Shown here piece by piece: positions 26,805 through 34,493 of a DNA stretch of 64,000 nt. The notes beneath the pieces were generated by a model. The model did not search any database. It saw only the letters and a list, made by a program, of their open reading frames with translations, and had not been told where the DNA came from. This DNA is from Spirochaeta cellobiosiphila DSM 17781. Its GTDB lineage: Bacteria > Spirochaetota > Spirochaetia > DSM-17781. A program made the translations under genes and the position numbers. Each line of letters opens with the position of its first letter. The stretch's first letter is position 1. The stretch is taken from contig NZ_KE384554.1 in assembly GCF_000426705.1 (NCBI RefSeq), positions 682,841-746,840 of the forward strand, in the 5' to 3' direction.

Positions 26805-27632
26805 TTATGCATTCAGGAATCTCTTATTAATTCCTACACTTATATAGGAGATAATAAAAAAGCTGGTTAGGATTAAGACAATTAATGCTCCCGCAGGAAG
26901 GTCAAAATAGTAACTTCCATAAAAACCGGTAACAATAGCCAGAATAGCCAGTATGATACTAATGATAATAATTTTATGTAGTTCCTTTACCCACAAGGAA
27001 GAGGTAGCTGCTGGAGTAACTAACAATGCCATTACAAGGACAACACCCACTGTTTGAGTAGCAATAACCGTTGTGGACGCTATTAGTATTAGTAAGCCAT
27101 AAGTCAGAAGCTGGGGAGAAATACCTATAGCGATGGCATGAGCAGAGTCAAAACTAGTCACAAGAAGCTCTTTAAAGAATAAAATAACGGCTAACACTAC
27201 AATAATAGCTATAACAGAAATAATAATTAGATCGATCTTATTAACTCCCAGGATATTACCAAAAAGGATATGAGATAAATCCTGAAAGCTTGCAATCTTG
27301 CTGATTAAAAGTATTCCCAAGGCAAAAGCACCGGCAAAAATCACACCAATAGCAGTATCATCCTTAAAGGAATCCTTTGAAGTAAGATTACCAATGGCTA
27401 ATACGGTGATATAGGCCGCTATCAAAGCGCCAACCAAGATGTGAACACCTAACATCACTGATAGGACTATTCCAGGAAGAACAGCATGAGCTAGTGCATC
27501 TCCAATAAAGGCCATTCCCCTCCAGACAATAAAAGCACTAAGCACACCGCAGGCTAAAGCTACAATTAACCCGGCTCCTAAACCTCTTAGAAAAAATCCA
27601 TAACTAAGTGGTTCCATTATCCATTCAACCAT
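26805..27632 (-). CDS. znuB: Zinc ABC transporter permease
   Basis: ABC-3 family metal permease of 275 residues with eight or nine membrane helices. Seen are 'GVLSAFIVWRGMAFIGDALAHAVLPGI' in part ('RGMAFIGDALAHAVLPG'), the family's most conserved loop, and 'AHAIAIGISPQLLTYGLL'. It starts 16 bases before the end of znuC, so the two are translationally coupled. With ZnuC and the separately encoded ZnuA it imports Zn(II); Mn/Fe relatives exist, but the His-rich ZnuA and the Zur-like regulator favour zinc. Confidence 0.92.
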   Translation of the reverse strand: MVEWIMEPLSYGFFLRGLGAGLIVALACGVLSAFIVWRGMAFIGDALAHAVLPGIVLSVMLGVHILVGALIAAYITVLAIGNLTSKDSFKDDTAIGVIFAGAFALGILLISKIASFQDLSHILFGNILGVNKIDLIIISVIAIIVVLAVILFFKELLVTSFDSAHAIAIGISPQLLTYGLLILIASTTVIATQTVGVVLVMALLVTPAATSSLWVKELHKIIIISIILAILAIVTGFYGSYYFDLPAGALIVLILTSFFIISYISVGINKRFLNA

Positions 27633-28423
27633 GGTGTTAACTCCTTTTGTTTGTGAAACTCAAACCCATAGGCTTTTGCAATATTCTGAGGAGTGAGTAC
27701 TTCTTTAACAGGACCATCAGCAATAATGGTCTTATCCAAAAAGAGAGCTCTAGAAAAGTGAACTGTTAAAATCCCTAAATCATGAGTACTGATGAGCACA
27801 GCTTTACCATTTTGGCATAATTTTTCTATGGTATGAAACATTAGCTCCTGGGTGGCGATGTCCACATGATTAAGTGGTTCATCCATGAGAAGAAGATCCG
27901 CATCATGAGCTAAGGTTCTAGCCAGCATAACTCTCTGTTGCTGACCTCCTGACAACTCCCCTACCTGACGTTCTGCCAGATCGAGGATTTCCATTGTTTT
28001 AAGGGCCTCACTAACGATTTCTTTGTCACGCTTATTAGGCCTTTTCAACCAGCCTAAATGAACATAACGACCCATAGTCACAACTTGGCGTACCGTAACA
28101 GGAAAACTCCAATCAACAGAACTTTTTTGAGGGACCATCGCGACACGATGCTTGCAGGTATGTGCTTTGTGACCAAAGATATTAATGTCCCCTTTTTGAA
28201 CAGCCTCTAAACCGATAATCAGCTTCATCAAGGTAGATTTTCCTGCTCCATTGGGTCCTACAAGAGCTACTTTCTCACCAGGTAATATGGAAAAATTAAC
28301 ATCATCAAGAACCGTTTTACCTTTGTCATACTGATAATTCACTTTTGATACATTTAAGGCAGGGCGATGAGGAACGGGAGGATGGTCACAGGTTTTCCCG
28401 TAACATAACAAACTATTATCCAT
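27617..28423 (-). CDS. znuC: Zinc ABC transporter ATP-binding protein
   Basis: ABC ATPase of 268 residues: Walker A 'GPNGAGKST', signature 'ELSGGQQQRVMLARTL', Walker B 'LLLMDEPLNHVD', switch 'LISTHDLG'. The N-terminal extension 'MDNSLLCYGKTCDHPPVPHR' contains two Cys and a His and may bind metal or may be translated weakly. The start overlaps the zur stop by 8 bases; the end overlaps znuB by 16. Powers ZnuB. Confidence 0.93.
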   Translation of the reverse strand: MDNSLLCYGKTCDHPPVPHRPALNVSKVNYQYDKGKTVLDDVNFSILPGEKVALVGPNGAGKSTLMKLIIGLEAVQKGDINIFGHKAHTCKHRVAMVPQKSSVDWSFPVTVRQVVTMGRYVHLGWLKRPNKRDKEIVSEALKTMEILDLAERQVGELSGGQQQRVMLARTLAHDADLLLMDEPLNHVDIATQELMFHTIEKLCQNGKAVLISTHDLGILTVHFSRALFLDKTIIADGPVKEVLTPQNIAKAYGFEFHKQKELTPWLNG

Positions 28424-28799
28424 GGAGTTGGCACTCCTTACAGTAACCTTTTAAAGTCAGATAATGTTCTGTTACCTGAAAACCAGATTCTTTTTGAATT
28501 TCACCTAGAACCTCTGTTCCAATACAATGGGAGAAGGGAAAAAATTGATGGCATCCTTCACAATGCATATAATGATGATGACTGCTCTTACCAGACACAT
28601 TATAGTAACGTTCTACGCCCCTATCATCACAATCAAAAACAAAGGATGTAATCATGTTATTCTCTTCAAGATACTTCAATCCTCTGTAAACAGTAGCTTG
28701 ATCTACTATGCCCTGTGTCTGATCAACAACTTGTTGAGCATTCAAGGGAGTACTAGAAGCACTTATAATGTCTAATAACATTTGTCGTTTTCTTGTCAT
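28416..28799 (-). CDS. zur: Fur-family regulator, likely Zur
   Basis: A 127-residue Fur-family repressor: winged helix with 'DQATVYRGLKYLEENNMI', metal-binding 'SSHHHYMHCEGCHQFFPF' and a C-terminal 'CKECQ' that completes a structural Cys4 zinc site. Position as first gene of an operon with znuC and znuB makes zinc sensing the best call, though sequence alone does not separate Zur from Fur or PerR. A dyad 57 bases upstream is shared with znuA and is the likely autoregulatory operator. Confidence 0.85.
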   Translation of the reverse strand: MTRKRQMLLDIISASSTPLNAQQVVDQTQGIVDQATVYRGLKYLEENNMITSFVFDCDDRGVERYYNVSGKSSHHHYMHCEGCHQFFPFSHCIGTEVLGEIQKESGFQVTEHYLTLKGYCKECQLHG

Positions 28800-28855
28800 A
28801 ATGGATGAAATATAACCATTTCATATATCATTATCAAGCTTTACAAGCCCGTTTT

Positions 28856-28870
28856 TGCAAACTATTCGCA
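28856..28870. promoter_or_regulatory. Putative Zur box upstream of zur-znuCB
   Basis: TGCAAACTATTCGCA, identical at 14 of 15 bases to the site upstream of znuA, with the flanking TTTT also shared. It lies 57 bases before the zur start. Confidence 0.7.
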
Positions 28871-29163
28871 TCACTAAAACAACACAAAGAGCAATTTTCA
28901 ACCATTATGTATCACTACAAACATCAACCTACATTATTGTATTATTTAAAAAACTGATAGAGAAGGAAGAATCTATTTATAGTTATATATTAAAAGGATT
29001 TATTAACTATCACCCAATCTTGGCACATGATTTGTAATAGTAATTATGAACAAGGTGATAAAGGAGGCCGATCATGGAGCCACCCTATTGTAGAGAAAAT
29101 TATTCTTGATATAAAGGAGGTTAGAAGTAAGTCATTATCTGTTTTCGAGTTTTTTACACCTAA

Positions 29164-29264
29164 GTTCAATGTCATTGAATAAAAACCAGTCGTTAGGGCT
29201 GGAAAGAATAGAGCGGCAGCGGGGATATCTAAATATTCAGGATATCTACTGTCGCTTATTTTTT
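29164..29264 (+). ncRNA. Structured leader RNA before the LysE-type gene
   Basis: Three consecutive hairpins lie in the 500-base gap before the exporter: TTCAAT/ATTGAA (29165-29179), CCAGTC/GGCTGG with loop GTTAG (29186-29202), and AGCGGCAG/CTGTCGCT (29212-29256) enclosing a GATATC/GATATC stem and followed by TATTTTTT, a terminator. This looks like a regulated leader ending in an attenuator 38 bases before the ATG. Upstream, ATG 29074 has AAGGAGG six bases before it and opens an 11-codon ORF (MEPPYCRENYS), a possible leader peptide; a second AAAGGAGG at ~29113 has no start codon. I could not match a known riboswitch class. Confidence 0.45.
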
Positions 29265-29301
29265 ACTATGCAATACTTTAAGAATCGTGTAGCCTCTATT
29301 T

Positions 29302-29970
29302 ATGGTTGAAAAAAGTAGGATTAACAAAAGCATATCAATATTATGGAAAGGCCTATTAACAGGTTTAATACTCCAATTTTCTATAGGACCTGTATTTCTG
29401 TTGCTTCTTAACATAACAATAAGTAATGGTTTTATATTTGGTTTAGCAGGGATAGTCGCAGCGACAATCGTAGATTATCTATTTATAACCGCAGCTATCT
29501 TAGGATTGGGTCGCTTATTAAATACAAAAAGAGGACAATTGGTATTAGGAACTATAGGTTCTGCTATACTCATTATCTTTGGAATCTACTTTTTTGTTGG
29601 TACTATGAATACCCCTCTCTCTGAAGATCAAAACTTAATGAAAATGACTTCCTTGATTCAGCCCTTTATCACAACCTTTGTTCTGACCATTTCCAGTCCC
29701 TTGACTATTGTCTTTTGGACAGCTGTGTTTGCTACCAAAGCTGTAGAGCTACAATTAAGCAAAAATGAGCTTGTTGTGTTTGGTATTGGAGCTGGGGGGG
29801 CTACTTTTTTATTCTTATCTATAGTTTTATTTTTTCTTGGCCAATTTATTCCAATGGGGATTGTTCCTTTTCTTAATATAGGTGTAAGTTTGCTCCTGAT
29901 CTTCTATGGACTTTCGAGGCTATATAAGATCATCAAAAATTATATTGTTACAAATAAGAAGGGAGAATGA
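29302..29970 (+). CDS. LysE-family exporter
   Basis: A 222-residue membrane protein with six predicted helices. The start 'GLLTGLILQFSIGPVFLLLL' matches the LysE/RhtB conserved G-x-x-x-GPxxL helix, and 'VLTISSPLTIVFWTAVFATK' is the second conserved segment. Members export amino acids or other small cationic compounds; the substrate is unknown. No Shine-Dalgarno sits before ATG 29302, yet a structured leader does, so translation or transcription may be gated. A YitT-type gene starts four bases after the stop. Confidence 0.85.
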   Translation: MVEKSRINKSISILWKGLLTGLILQFSIGPVFLLLLNITISNGFIFGLAGIVAATIVDYLFITAAILGLGRLLNTKRGQLVLGTIGSAILIIFGIYFFVGTMNTPLSEDQNLMKMTSLIQPFITTFVLTISSPLTIVFWTAVFATKAVELQLSKNELVVFGIGAGGATFLFLSIVLFFLGQFIPMGIVPFLNIGVSLLLIFYGLSRLYKIIKNYIVTNKKGE

Positions 29971-29973
29971 CCA

Positions 29974-30873
29974 TTGCTATCTTTTCAAGATATCCCCAGT
30001 TTACATGTCTACCTAAAAAGATTTGTCTATATCATATTAGGTGGTTTAGTTTCAGCTACTGCACTTAATGTTTTCCTTATCCCCCATCACTTCCTATCAG
30101 GAGGTTTAAGCGGAATAGCCCTCATAGGAAATTATTTATGGGACTTTTCCCCGGCACTTATCTTAATCCTTCTCAATATCCCCATATTCTTATTAGGTTT
30201 TTTGTATATTGATATGCCCTTTGCCTTATCTAGTTTAATTGGTCTTTTCTCCTACACCCTATTTCTCCATCTTACAAAGGACTTACAAGGATGGCTCTTT
30301 GTTCCAGATGATATACTCGCAGCCATTGTGGGAGGAGCCCTTAATGGTGTAGGAATGGGATTGGTCTTAAGAAATAGAGCCAGCTTTGGTGGAACAGATA
30401 TTATAGGAGCTATTGCCAAACGAAAACTGTCCATAAACCTGGGGACAACACTTTTCTTCTTTAATCTTATTATAATTATTAGCAGCTGTTTTATCTTTGA
30501 AGCCTATAAAGGTTTATACTCCTTGATAGGTGTTTTCATTGGGTCCTCAGTGATCGACAGAATGATGAAGGGATTTGAAACCCGTTTATCTCTCTTTATT
30601 GTCTCTGAAAAATGGGAAGATATCGCGGACTTTCTTACTGTAAGGCTAGGAAGAGGAGCGACTCTTCTTAAAGGAGAAGGGGCGTATAAGAGGAAAGAAA
30701 CTCGTGTCATCTATTCTGTTATCCCAGGTTTGCGATTGGCCAAGATCAAAGACGGCATTTATGATATTGACCCCGAAGCTTTCGTCACAGTAGCCCCTTC
30801 AACGGAGATAATGGGATATTGGAATAAAGGTCTGCGTCATAGATATAAGTGGGTATATGAAAAGAACGAATAA
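29974..30873 (+). CDS. YitT-family membrane protein (DUF2179)
   Basis: A 299-residue protein with about five N-terminal membrane helices ('ALNVFLIPHHFLSGGLSGIA' and 'GVGMGLVLRNRASFGGTDII' are the family's most conserved parts) and a C-terminal soluble DUF2179 domain ('RGATLLKGEGAYKRKETRVI', 'IDPEAFVTVAPSTEIMG'). The start is TTG 29974 with GGGAG upstream, overlapping none but four bases after the LysE stop, so co-transcribed. Molecular function of the family is not known. Confidence 0.9.
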   Translation: MLSFQDIPSLHVYLKRFVYIILGGLVSATALNVFLIPHHFLSGGLSGIALIGNYLWDFSPALILILLNIPIFLLGFLYIDMPFALSSLIGLFSYTLFLHLTKDLQGWLFVPDDILAAIVGGALNGVGMGLVLRNRASFGGTDIIGAIAKRKLSINLGTTLFFFNLIIIISSCFIFEAYKGLYSLIGVFIGSSVIDRMMKGFETRLSLFIVSEKWEDIADFLTVRLGRGATLLKGEGAYKRKETRVIYSVIPGLRLAKIKDGIYDIDPEAFVTVAPSTEIMGYWNKGLRHRYKWVYEKNE

Positions 30874-30905
30874 GGCAGTATAATATTATCAATAGGTAAA
30901 GTCGT

Positions 30906-31598
30906 ATGGATAATTATTATCAAATATTAGGAATTCCTTATGGTTCAACAAAGGACCAAATACAAAGGGCTTTTAAAAAATTAGCCTTACAATATCATCC
31001 TGACACAAGTGACAAAGACTATGATAAAAGTCGTTATTTATTGATCTCCGAAGCTTATGAAGTCCTTTCTGATGCTCAACAAAAGAAACAATATGACTAT
31101 CTCCTTCGTAACCAGAAGCAAGCAATTCCTGTTAAGGAGTTGGATAATCAAATTAGATACGACCAACTCATGAATGTCTATCTGTGGGATATGGAAGATA
31201 TACTCCATAATCTTAGTGCGAATCAATTGATATGGAAGTTTAAAGGAAAAACCCTTGGACAAAAATTTGTTGAAATGCTTTTCTTTTTAGATCTATGGAT
31301 CTTATCACCTGTGACCTTCAGAGACCCTTTTCCCAACACTCATCCCAGTAAAATGGCCTTAGAAAGTTACTTCTATGATCTACGTAGACGTATAGATAAA
31401 AAGTTGAGACAGATGAGTGATAAACAATTAATGGAATACATTCCCTATTGGCAACGGTCTTATCAGGAATGTTTCTTTGAAGCCTGCCGTCATTCAGCCC
31501 ACTATCTGTATTATTTGAGTAATTGGTTAAAGGGAGAACTCATCGAGTTTCCGGATTTTACTTTTAAAGACCAAATTCTAGCTATTAAATCTCAATAA
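30906..31598 (+). CDS. J-domain protein
   Basis: Residues 1-68 are a J-domain: 'MDNYYQILGIPYGSTKDQIQ', the HPD tripeptide in 'ALQYHPDTSDKD' and 'SEAYEVLSDAQQKKQYDYLL'. The remaining 160 residues are not a DnaJ zinc or client domain; they are rich in aromatic residues and contain 'ELIEFPDFTFKDQ' near the end. A DnaK co-chaperone with a private C-terminal domain is the best call, and its client is unknown. AGGT lies upstream of ATG 30906. A terminator follows. Confidence 0.88.
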   Translation: MDNYYQILGIPYGSTKDQIQRAFKKLALQYHPDTSDKDYDKSRYLLISEAYEVLSDAQQKKQYDYLLRNQKQAIPVKELDNQIRYDQLMNVYLWDMEDILHNLSANQLIWKFKGKTLGQKFVEMLFFLDLWILSPVTFRDPFPNTHPSKMALESYFYDLRRRIDKKLRQMSDKQLMEYIPYWQRSYQECFFEACRHSAHYLYYLSNWLKGELIEFPDFTFKDQILAIKSQ

Positions 31599-31600
31599 TA

Positions 31601-31626
31601 AGCCGTTGGCTGAGAAACCAACGGCT
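31601..31626. terminator. Bidirectional terminator
   Basis: Perfect 9-bp stem AGCCGTTGG (31601-31609) / CCAACGGCT (31618-31626) with an 8-base loop between the convergent J-domain and GH3 genes. On the minus strand it is followed by TATTATT. Confidence 0.75.
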
Positions 31627-31633
31627 CTCATCA

Positions 31634-34396
31634 TTAACCAAAAGGTTTTGTTTCTTCAACCAATTGAAATTTAAGATTATCTAACTTCAGACCTGTGACT
31701 CCAAAATACAGCTTAATAAAGTGATTAGGTCCAAACAAATGCCCAATATGATGTACGGCTTCCTTCCACTCACCTTGAGTCCCATTAAGACTAATAGTTC
31801 CTTTATTGACATTATCAATGTACAGACTTATAGGTAATTGAGCTAATTCGGTCAAATCTGACTTATATCTAACTACCAGATCATAGGTACCATTAATGGC
31901 TAAACAAATACCAAACAGTTCATGCTGCCCCTTGTTTGTTGATATTACAGAAGCATCGACGATCAATTCAGGACCTTCACCATAGTGATATTCTAAAGAG
32001 GAAGGATCAAATTCATCATCTTCTTCGCTATTAAGACCTTCTAATTCTTCCTTGGAAATAGCATTTGTATAGTGAAGCATAGACAAGGAATTAAGGATAA
32101 ATCCAAGGATGTTTCTAGCATTTCTCTGAAGCTCAGATCGTGTAATAACTCCTTCCTCAAGCATACTGATCGTATTGTCACCACCGGAATTAGACTCAGC
32201 ATCATTGACGCACATATATAAATCATTTTGAGCTCTCACCATGGCGGCACTATTGGAGCGGGAAGCCGGTTCACCTTCAAAGTTCAAAGCCGCCCACCAA
32301 TCTGTCATGACAATGCCCTTAAAACCCCATTCTTTTCTGAGAATTTGCGTACATAAATCATAGTTACTAGCTGTCCAGATACCATTGACAGGTCCATAGG
32401 AAGTCATAACAGAACGGGCCTGCCCTTCCCTGACAGCGATTTCAAATCCCTTAAGGTAAATCTCACGTAAAGCTCTTTCTGATACCACAGAATCAGCTGT
32501 TTGTCGGCCTGCTTCCTGATTATTAGCGACAAAGTGCTTAATGGTACCAGTCACTTGAGACTTATGAAGACCTCTTAATTCAGCAGAGGCTAAGCGCCCT
32601 GTTAGCAGAGGATCTTCAGAGAAATACTCAAAGTTACGACCATTTAATACATGACGATGAATATTCAATCCAGGACCTAAGATAGTATCAATTTTATTTC
32701 TACGTAATTCCTTACCTAGCATTTCAAATAATTCTTCTAAGAGTCGTTCATTAAAGGTACAACCTATAAGGGTTCCATTAGGCAAACTAAAGGCTTTCGT
32801 CCCACAATCCATTCGGATACCGGAAGGTCCATCTGCCGTACAGGCAACAGGAATTCCCTTTTCCCGCAATCCCTTAGTGAGACCACCAAAAGCACTGGCC
32901 ACTCCGGGAGTGGCTTTGGGGCTGCACATCCCTTCTCCTCTCACAAGACAAGCTAAATCCTCATCACTGAGTTGCTGAATGAATTGATCCAATCCAATTT
33001 TATGATTCAGTACATCGGTTAAGCTGTTGTTTTTATTACCCAGGTACTCCAGTTCCTCTGGTCTTTGAGAAGAAATACGCTCATCAAGATTAACCTTTCT
33101 TAAGGGGGTTGCTTCTTTAACAGGAGTAAGGACGCCATTCTTACTTATTGCTTTAAGTCTATCAAAAGCAACAACAGGGGCACAGGCTTCTTCCCATTGT
33201 TCAACAACCGTATAAGGACTCGTCCATTCTCCTATTAATTCTGTTGCCCGGATATGAGAGCCTACATAAAAGCGGTACCTGCCTTCTTCGAGAACATAGG
33301 CTGAGGTCTTCTCATCATAGGAAGCAAAACGATCAAAGGGAATAGAAAACTCCATATCAACAGATCCATTGACAGGAATGATTTCTGTTTTACCAAAATC
33401 GACCAGGACCTTGGCTGGTTTACCTAAACGTCCCTGAGGAGCTTCACAATAAATTTGAACAACCTCTTTGGAAGGAGCCTCCCCGATATTATGAACTTTG
33501 CACTTTGCAAGGACAGTTTTTTGATTCACATCAAAAGAAAAATCGTTTATGGAAAAATCTGTATATGATAAGCCATACCCAAAAGGATAGCGAATCACAT
33601 CTTTATCGAATGTTTCATAATACCGATACCCTACATAGATATCTTCTTCGTAGATATTTCTTTCCAGGCTACCAAAGTTATTGTGAGCCGGATTATCTTC
33701 TACTTCTTTGGTAATGGACATGCTGAGCCGGCCAGAGGGAGAGACCCTTCCTGATAGGATATCAGCGACGCCATATCCCCCTTCTTGACCACCTTGCCAC
33801 ACATAGAGAACCCCTTTGGGATGGTATTTGTCTACCCATGACATATCTATCACATTACCTGTGTTAAGAAGGATGATGGTTTGAGTAAAATGTTTGTGCA
33901 CCTTATCTAACATGTCCAATTCCACATCAGTTAAGCGATAACTTCCCGGTTCATTCTTAGTGTCCTGATCTTCTCCACCAGTTCTGCCAATGACAATTAT
34001 GGCCACATCAGATTGTTCCCTTGCTTCTTTCACAAGCGCATCACTAAGGGGCATCTCCTTTTGAGACCAGGGAACTTTCCCCCAACCTTCTCCTTCATCA
34101 AAAGGATTCTCTTCAATCCATTGGCTATAATGGTCCATCAATTGTTGATTTATGATAAGGTCCGTTTCTTTTTCTAAAGCTTCTTTTATACCAATAGTGT
34201 AGCGAGTATTAACTAGCCCACCAGAACCCAAACCTGATTTGTAGTAATGAAAAACACTCCGTCCAAAGATAGACAGTCGTGTCTGTTTTTTGAGAGGCAA
34301 TATGTTATCTTCATTGTTTAATAAGACAATCCCCTCAGCAATTATTTCACGAGCTAATTCAGCATATTTATCAAGATCTAAATAATAGGGATTCAA
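31634..34396 (-). CDS. GH3 glycosidase with permuted domain order
   Basis: A 920-residue cytoplasmic enzyme. The GH3 C-terminal domain comes first ('REIIAEGIVLLNNEDNILPL', 'VLYVWQGGQEGGYGVADILS'), then a fibronectin III-like domain (~310-390), then the catalytic (beta/alpha)8 domain ('ACTADGPSGIRMD', 'GTIKHFVANNQEAGR' and the nucleophile Asp ~698 in 'GIVMTDWWA'), then a ~130-residue beta-rich module like a carbohydrate-binding domain. This inverted order is known from some beta-glucosidases such as that of Ruminococcus albus. It hydrolyses beta-linked oligosaccharides taken into the cell. No operon partner is certain; an amino-acid permease gene ends 97 bases upstream. Confidence 0.92.
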   Translation of the reverse strand: MNPYYLDLDKYAELAREIIAEGIVLLNNEDNILPLKKQTRLSIFGRSVFHYYKSGLGSGGLVNTRYTIGIKEALEKETDLIINQQLMDHYSQWIEENPFDEGEGWGKVPWSQKEMPLSDALVKEAREQSDVAIIVIGRTGGEDQDTKNEPGSYRLTDVELDMLDKVHKHFTQTIILLNTGNVIDMSWVDKYHPKGVLYVWQGGQEGGYGVADILSGRVSPSGRLSMSITKEVEDNPAHNNFGSLERNIYEEDIYVGYRYYETFDKDVIRYPFGYGLSYTDFSINDFSFDVNQKTVLAKCKVHNIGEAPSKEVVQIYCEAPQGRLGKPAKVLVDFGKTEIIPVNGSVDMEFSIPFDRFASYDEKTSAYVLEEGRYRFYVGSHIRATELIGEWTSPYTVVEQWEEACAPVVAFDRLKAISKNGVLTPVKEATPLRKVNLDERISSQRPEELEYLGNKNNSLTDVLNHKIGLDQFIQQLSDEDLACLVRGEGMCSPKATPGVASAFGGLTKGLREKGIPVACTADGPSGIRMDCGTKAFSLPNGTLIGCTFNERLLEELFEMLGKELRRNKIDTILGPGLNIHRHVLNGRNFEYFSEDPLLTGRLASAELRGLHKSQVTGTIKHFVANNQEAGRQTADSVVSERALREIYLKGFEIAVREGQARSVMTSYGPVNGIWTASNYDLCTQILRKEWGFKGIVMTDWWAALNFEGEPASRSNSAAMVRAQNDLYMCVNDAESNSGGDNTISMLEEGVITRSELQRNARNILGFILNSLSMLHYTNAISKEELEGLNSEEDDEFDPSSLEYHYGEGPELIVDASVISTNKGQHELFGICLAINGTYDLVVRYKSDLTELAQLPISLYIDNVNKGTISLNGTQGEWKEAVHHIGHLFGPNHFIKLYFGVTGLKLDNLKFQLVEETKPFG

Positions 34397-34493
34397 GAGA
34401 GTCCTCCATAGTTATTCATTTGTTGTTATCATCAACTATTGTAATGATTTTATGATATTAGTGAAGAGATTCTTTCGTATTTATTGATAAATA

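Noticed and set aside
28855..29037. 60-codon reading frame before the LysE leader
   Set aside because: No ribosome binding site, odd composition, and it overlaps the putative Zur box; chance ORF in AT-rich DNA.
29038..29301. Lysine riboswitch before the LysE-type gene
   Set aside because: The expected long conserved core and multi-stem junction are not visible; the length is also too short.
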